From the NCBI RefSeq assembly GCF_045528445.1, contig NZ_JBGQQU010000021.1, forward strand, positions 1 to 57,866: a DNA stretch of 57,866 bases, written 5' to 3'. The position numbers and the translations under genes are program-made. A model generated the notes under the pieces. The model searched no databases and was not told where the DNA came from. It worked only from the letters and a program-made list of their open reading frames with translations. How positions within the stretch are numbered: the first letter of the stretch is position 1; each line of letters starts with the position of its first letter. Shown piece by piece: positions 54,760 to 57,866 of this stretch. This stretch comes from Desemzia sp045528445 (GTDB taxonomy: Bacteria > Bacillota > Bacilli > Lactobacillales > Carnobacteriaceae).

Positions 54760-55484
54760 AGAATAATAAATAAATTGAAAAAAGCAATACCTAAGATGAT
54801 TAACATTGGCTGTAAGAAGCTATCGTTTATAAGATTGAAAAATAAACTAGATTGTTTATCTAGTTCAGCATTTATTGCAATTTCATTCCCTTGCGCCACA
54901 AATTCACTAAATAGTGGACCAATACTTTCTTGATCCACTCCATATACTTCGTATTCACCAGCTGACAGATTTAATGGAGTAAACGTGTGAATGAGATTGA
55001 CTTCTGAATCAACTTGCTGCGAAGAATCTTCTATAGTCGTTTCAAAAAGGCCAACAACATTAAATACTTCATTATTAATAGTTAGTGTACTGTTTTCATT
55101 ATTAATACGGTAAACCCAATCAGAGTTTTTCTCTACCAATACGCTTGGTACGCCCTCTTCAAATCCTCGATTAAATTGTTGCAGAGCCTCATCTGATATT
55201 TTTTCATCAACAAGATAATCAGCTTCTAATTTACCATACACTCCTATACGGTCATCAAAATATGGAAAGAAAAGCATGGAGAATTCCTCTTCGTTATACC
55301 AATTATCCAACTCGGAAATAATTCTATTTCCACTTGTTGCTGCGTTCCACGACTGAAAGACAATTTCTTCATGTTCTGCTTTTTCTGCTTCGAATAGCAC
55401 TTGATATCTAAGAATAAAAATTGAAGTGAAATGTTGAAGTAATAGAAAGAATAATAAAATAAAAGCAATATGTGGCTTTCTCAT
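54750..55484 (-). pseudogene. FtsX/MacB-like ABC permease, truncated after the second helix
   Basis: A 244-aa membrane protein: N-terminal transmembrane helix (about 6-25), an extracellular domain of about 190 residues with the MacB-PCD-like NNEVFNVVGLFETT, then a second helix (about 220-243), where the frame ends. Permeases of this class, including the bacteriocin-associated DUF1430 type, go on with further helices. The stop codon lies inside the 18-bp repeat, so the 3' part was probably removed by an insertion or deletion. No ABC ATPase gene follows. The ribosome binding site is weak (AGAGAG). Expression of the stub is possible but transport is not expected. Confidence 0.6.
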
Positions 55485-55526
55485 AAACCAACCAACTCTC
55501 TTTTTATTGATGAAACTTATTAGTTA

Positions 55527-55720
55527 TTATTTTGAAATTACCCGAGCCATAGGCCATGGGTTACTTGTTGCAACGTAAGTATGTCCATAATTAAATACTA
55601 CTTGTGGTGCAACAGGATTAAGTGTATCAAAGTATGAGTGTTGACGTTTTCGATAGGATTTGAGGCAGCCTTTACTTCTCCTTCAGATAGACCCAATAAC
55701 CCAAAAGATAAAGCGGTTAC
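55527..55720 (-). pseudogene. Secreted peptide gene, start lost and frameshifted
   Basis: The minus strand reads VTALSFGLLGLSEGEVKAA, a signal-peptide core with a likely cleavage after KAA, then SNPIENVNTHT. The frame then shifts by one base and continues FDTLNPVAPQVVFNYGHTY...WPMARVISK to a TAA at 55529-55527. No start codon remains: the 5' end abuts a perfect hairpin. The size and its place just upstream of a bacteriocin-type permease suggest a former secreted bacteriocin-like peptide, but it matches no class I know (no lactococcin 972 or pediocin motif). Confidence 0.5.
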
Positions 55721-55759
55721 ATAAGAAAACCTCGAGCGTGAGCTCGAGGTTTTCTTATG
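55720..55759. terminator. Perfect 18-bp inverted repeat, probable bidirectional terminator
   Basis: The arm CATAAGAAAACCTCGAGC (55720-55737) and its exact complement (55742-55759) enclose a GTGA loop. A-rich and T-rich halves let it act as a terminator on both strands. It separates the secreted-protein gene upstream from the peptide and permease remnants. Confidence 0.8.
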
Positions 55760-55781
55760 CCATGGAAACAATAAAATTTTA

Positions 55782-55799
55782 ATGCAACACTAGTGAAAT
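55782..55799 (+). repeat. 18-bp direct repeat, copy 2
   Basis: Identical to 54742-54759. The flanking bases differ, except for T residues just before it. Confidence 0.8.
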
Positions 55800-55919
55800 T
55801 AAGTACAAAATTCCGTTCCCTTGGTAGCCAGAGTTGTTAAGTAGAGCACTGAATGAAACGCTTGTTCGAATCACTAATCACTTCTTAATGGTATAGGCTA
55901 AAAAGAAGTTATATACTTA

Positions 55920-56192
55920 TTATTCTTCAAAGAGATTAGGGATAAAGACGCAAAAGTATTTACCAAAATTTCTTTCTAGATAATACGATAGATTTTTATG
56001 ACAATTCATCAATTTACAAGTGATGAACATATAGCTTACTATGTTTGTTTCATTAAAGTGATTGCGATTATTTAATACATAAAAAAGTCTCTCCTTAAGA
56101 GATGATGAACCTTCTATAGAATGAAATTCATATATTACTTTGTAATTTTCTAAATTGATTATGACAACTAACGAATATGAGGCTTTATTGGA
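55920..56192 (-). pseudogene. Open frame of 90 codons without a start codon
   Basis: Just after the stop of the secreted-protein gene the minus strand stays open for 90 codons to a TAA at 55922-55920. The content looks protein-like (NLENYKVIYEFHSIEG, LKERLFYVLNNRNHFNETN, YYLERNFGKYF) but the first ATG, GTG or TTG comes only in the second half. It is either the remains of a gene whose 5' end was replaced, or chance in AT-rich DNA. No family is recognised. Confidence 0.35.
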
Positions 56193-56196
56193 TTAA

Positions 56197-56781
56197 TTAC
56201 CAAATCCCTCGCATGAATGCTCTAGCATGTCCATCTCCTCTTAATTGAAGATACAAGCACATATCATGTTGGCCAAACCCCGCAATGTTATATTTTTCAC
56301 GGTATCTTGCTTCAGCGTACCGACTATTTCCGGTTACATGTGGAGTAAGTACTTCATAATACTTTTCTCCAGTTGGACTAATTACCGATGCATTAAATTC
56401 TCCATTTGATACCCCAAGAATATTAGCATTATAGGGACTAAGGTTTACTCTAAATGTTGCAGTCATTGTTCCAAACCAGCTTGCTCCTTGCGTACCCGTA
56501 AAGTTAGCACTGACTTTTTTGCTATACGATCCATTTGGCCACGTAGCAAAAGGGGCTATTAATTGATCTTCTGTATCTTCAACTGTAATGGTTAATGTTC
56601 CTTTTTCTGTTTCGATAACTTCTGAATAAAAGTCGTCTCTAATATCGAATTCTTCTGTCCCCACTAATTCTTGAGACAGTTCTGGAGAATCAATCTCTGC
56701 GCCCATGACTGGTATTGGCGTGAGACTCATCGTGACTATAGAAAAAAATGAAATAATAATTAACTTTAACTTTGTTTTCAT
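56197..56781 (-). CDS. Secreted protein of unknown function, 194 aa
   Basis: An intact gene with AAAGGAG nine bases before the ATG at 56781; an in-frame ATG at 56802 overlaps that site. The signal peptide covers about residues 1-28 (KLKLIIISFFSIVTM, then PVMGAEID, cleavage likely after MGA). A short acidic propeptide-like stretch follows to about residue 70. The mature C-terminal part is Gly/Asn/Tyr-rich and predicted mostly beta (WPNGSYSKKVSANFTG, ATFRVNLSPYNANILG), ending in the sequence HARAFMRGIW. There is no LPxTG anchor. I cannot name the family. The setting among bacteriocin-like remnants hints at a secreted effector or antimicrobial role, unproven. Confidence 0.75.
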   Translation of the reverse strand: MKTKLKLIIISFFSIVTMSLTPIPVMGAEIDSPELSQELVGTEEFDIRDDFYSEVIETEKGTLTITVEDTEDQLIAPFATWPNGSYSKKVSANFTGTQGASWFGTMTATFRVNLSPYNANILGVSNGEFNASVISPTGEKYYEVLTPHVTGNSRYAEARYREKYNIAGFGQHDMCLYLQLRGDGHARAFMRGIW

Positions 56782-57236
56782 TACTGATATCTCCTTTTTC
56801 ATTAGTTTTTTTTAACGACCACTAGCATTTTTGTATGACTCTCATAATAATGAGGTTCATCTCTTTAGGAGAAAGCTTTTATGAAGTAATCACACTATTA
56901 AAATCTAATAAATTCTTATAAAAGTCTGGGAGGCATAATTAGCGAGTAGGAATAATTAATATTGAACTAAGGGCTCTTCCTTTTTTGAACACGCTTTCAT
57001 TTCCGAGTGCAATGATTTTGAAAAGCATAATTTATTTATAAAGAAGAGCATGATTCTTTACTAAAGTTTATTAGTTATGAATTCTTAATAGATGTCATTG
57101 GTATAATTTGAGTTAATCGTGGAAACTTGTTTACTATTGGTACATTTATCTTGGTTTATTAAGTAGAAAGAAAGTACGTAGTAATTCTCTCTTCTCAACA
57201 TAAAAAAAGCACCCCAAAATAAAAGTTATCACTTTT
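56782..57236. other. Intergenic, no gene seen
   Basis: AT-rich, with stops in all frames. A small hairpin CTCAT/ATGAG near 56840-56855 lies on the leader side of the secreted-protein gene. I see no consensus promoter. Confidence 0.5.
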
Positions 57237-57377
57237 TTAAAGATGATTTTCATTTCCTTCATTTTTCTCATACATTTTAATTAATATATCTCGAATCTCA
57301 GATAATCTTTTTAAAACAAAATAAGCAAAGAAAGGAAAAACAATCCAAGAAAGCAATTTAAAAATTGGCAAAATCAT
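57237..57377 (-). CDS. Small single-helix membrane protein, 46 aa
   Basis: A minus-strand ORF starting at the ATG at 57377, seven bases after AAGGAG, encoding MILPIFKLLSWIVFPFFAYF and then a charged C-terminus rich in Lys, Glu and Asn. One hydrophobic helix (about residues 2-23) is followed by an amphipathic tail. This plan fits small membrane peptides such as holin-like, immunity or type I toxin peptides, but no specific family is recognised. A perfect promoter lies upstream on the same strand. Confidence 0.6.
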   Translation of the reverse strand: MILPIFKLLSWIVFPFFAYFVLKRLSEIRDILIKMYEKNEGNENHL

Positions 57378-57582
57378 TTTCATTCTCCTTTTATTATAGA
57401 TAATTACTGTTCGTTCTAATTTTACTTCTCTATAATTATTCTTATGACAAATTGTTCGTGATTACGCAAAGAGTTAGTAACTTATTAACCATTAAGGAAC
57501 ATTCAAAATACTCAGGCCTCCTTCCTAATGGGATAAAAACAAAAGCTTATTTTCCTTATGTCCATATGTGTTAATCAACTAA

Positions 57583-57611
57583 ATTATAGAATAAAGAAGG
57601 TTCTTTGTCAA
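57583..57611 (-). promoter_or_regulatory. Perfect sigma-A consensus promoter, minus strand
   Basis: On the minus strand: TTGACA (57611-57606), a 17-bp spacer and TATAAT (57588-57583). It would transcribe a leader of about 200 nt into the 46-aa ORF. The leader holds an AAGGAGG (57523-57517) in front of a mini-ORF of four or five codons. Confidence 0.8.
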
Positions 57612-57783
57612 ATAGTGTTGGTAAGAAGTATGTGTCAAGTTTTTCTCGGGCGTCCCATTACTGTGCTAGTTTAGGCACTCTACTTTTGTACACTTGTCAG
57701 CTACCGCACGGCTCCGCCGCTTACTGGCCCATCTTTTGAAAGAACGTTCCTAAAACCAGGAACCTTCTCCCAAAAGACAGGAA

Positions 57784-57866
57784 TTAACGAAAACTTTTGA
57801 TTAATTGTCCTATTGCCGATGAATGAGAGGCATATAATGGAATCGTCCCATTCTTTGCACCAACTG
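57784..57866 (-). CDS. Partial ORF entering from the right edge
   Basis: The last 26 codons of a minus-strand frame that begins outside the window (GAKNGTIPLYASHSSAIGQL and on) end at a TAA at 57786-57784. A GTTCCT/AGGAAC hairpin lies just downstream near 57747-57766. Too short to identify. Confidence 0.3.
   Translation of the reverse strand, partial: VGAKNGTIPLYASHSSAIGQLIKSFR

Noticed and set aside
55863..55872. GTTCGAATC, a tRNA T-loop-like string
   Set aside because: No acceptor, D or anticodon arms can be built around it.
1..57866. CRISPR arrays, tRNA or rRNA genes and intact prophage
   Set aside because: No regularly spaced repeats, cloverleaf sequences, rRNA motifs or phage structural genes were seen on either strand.

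Overview
The window reads as chromosomal DNA from a low-GC Gram-positive bacterium of the order Lactobacillales, most like Carnobacterium or an Enterococcus-like relative. The evidence is an AT-rich composition, strong AGGAGG-type ribosome binding sites, an EbsA-family gene, pyruvate formate-lyase, CodY together with HslUV, a Bacillus-type (type B) RNase P RNA, and gene blocks in Bacillus subtilis order. The genus is inferred, not proven.

Layout. 1-1.05 kb: no intact gene; a long imperfect inverted repeat and a decayed minus-strand ORF. 1.05-16.8 kb: housekeeping block: MazG-like, dapB, cca, dinG, ypmB, asnS, dnaD, nth, convergent recU-ponA, ypsA, gpsB, rnpB and an rlmL-like methyltransferase. 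16.9-20.2 kb: RNase H-like, ebsA, cspA, fhs. 20.4-27 kb: an ABC-F ATPase, thyA, dfrA, a GDSL hydrolase (ypmR), ypmS, msrA, yozE, deoD. 27-32.7 kb: a C-terminal processing protease, two signal peptidases in tandem, rbgA, rnhB, dprA. 33-39 kb: topA, xerC, hslV, hslU, codY. 39-53.3 kb: an aldose-epimerase-like gene, plsY divergent from parE-parC, a nicotinamidase-like hydrolase, an MFS exporter, pflB-pflA, a LysR regulator and ppaC.

The last 4.6 kb (53.3-57.9 kb) is different: AT-rich, gene-poor and full of debris. It holds a possible structured RNA, an IS1182-like transposase tail, two copies of an 18-bp repeat (one supplying the stop codon of a truncated FtsX/MacB-like permease), a frameshifted secreted-peptide gene, a start-less 90-codon frame, an intact secreted 194-aa protein of unknown function, and a 46-aa membrane protein about 200 bp downstream of a perfect consensus promoter. 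The best reading is a decayed bacteriocin/ABC-permease-type locus invaded by insertion sequences. This is the only part with a realistic chance of undescribed biology.

Functional links. Much of the core block handles DNA and RNA (DinG, DnaD, Nth, RecU, Cca, AsnS, DprA, TopA, XerC, RNase HII, RNase P, ParEC) alongside cell-wall growth (PonA, GpsB) and folate/one-carbon supply (fhs, thyA, dfrA). A LexA-box-like sequence at the parE promoter suggests SOS control of topoisomerase IV. The predicted Nth has lost two of the four iron-sulfur cysteines.
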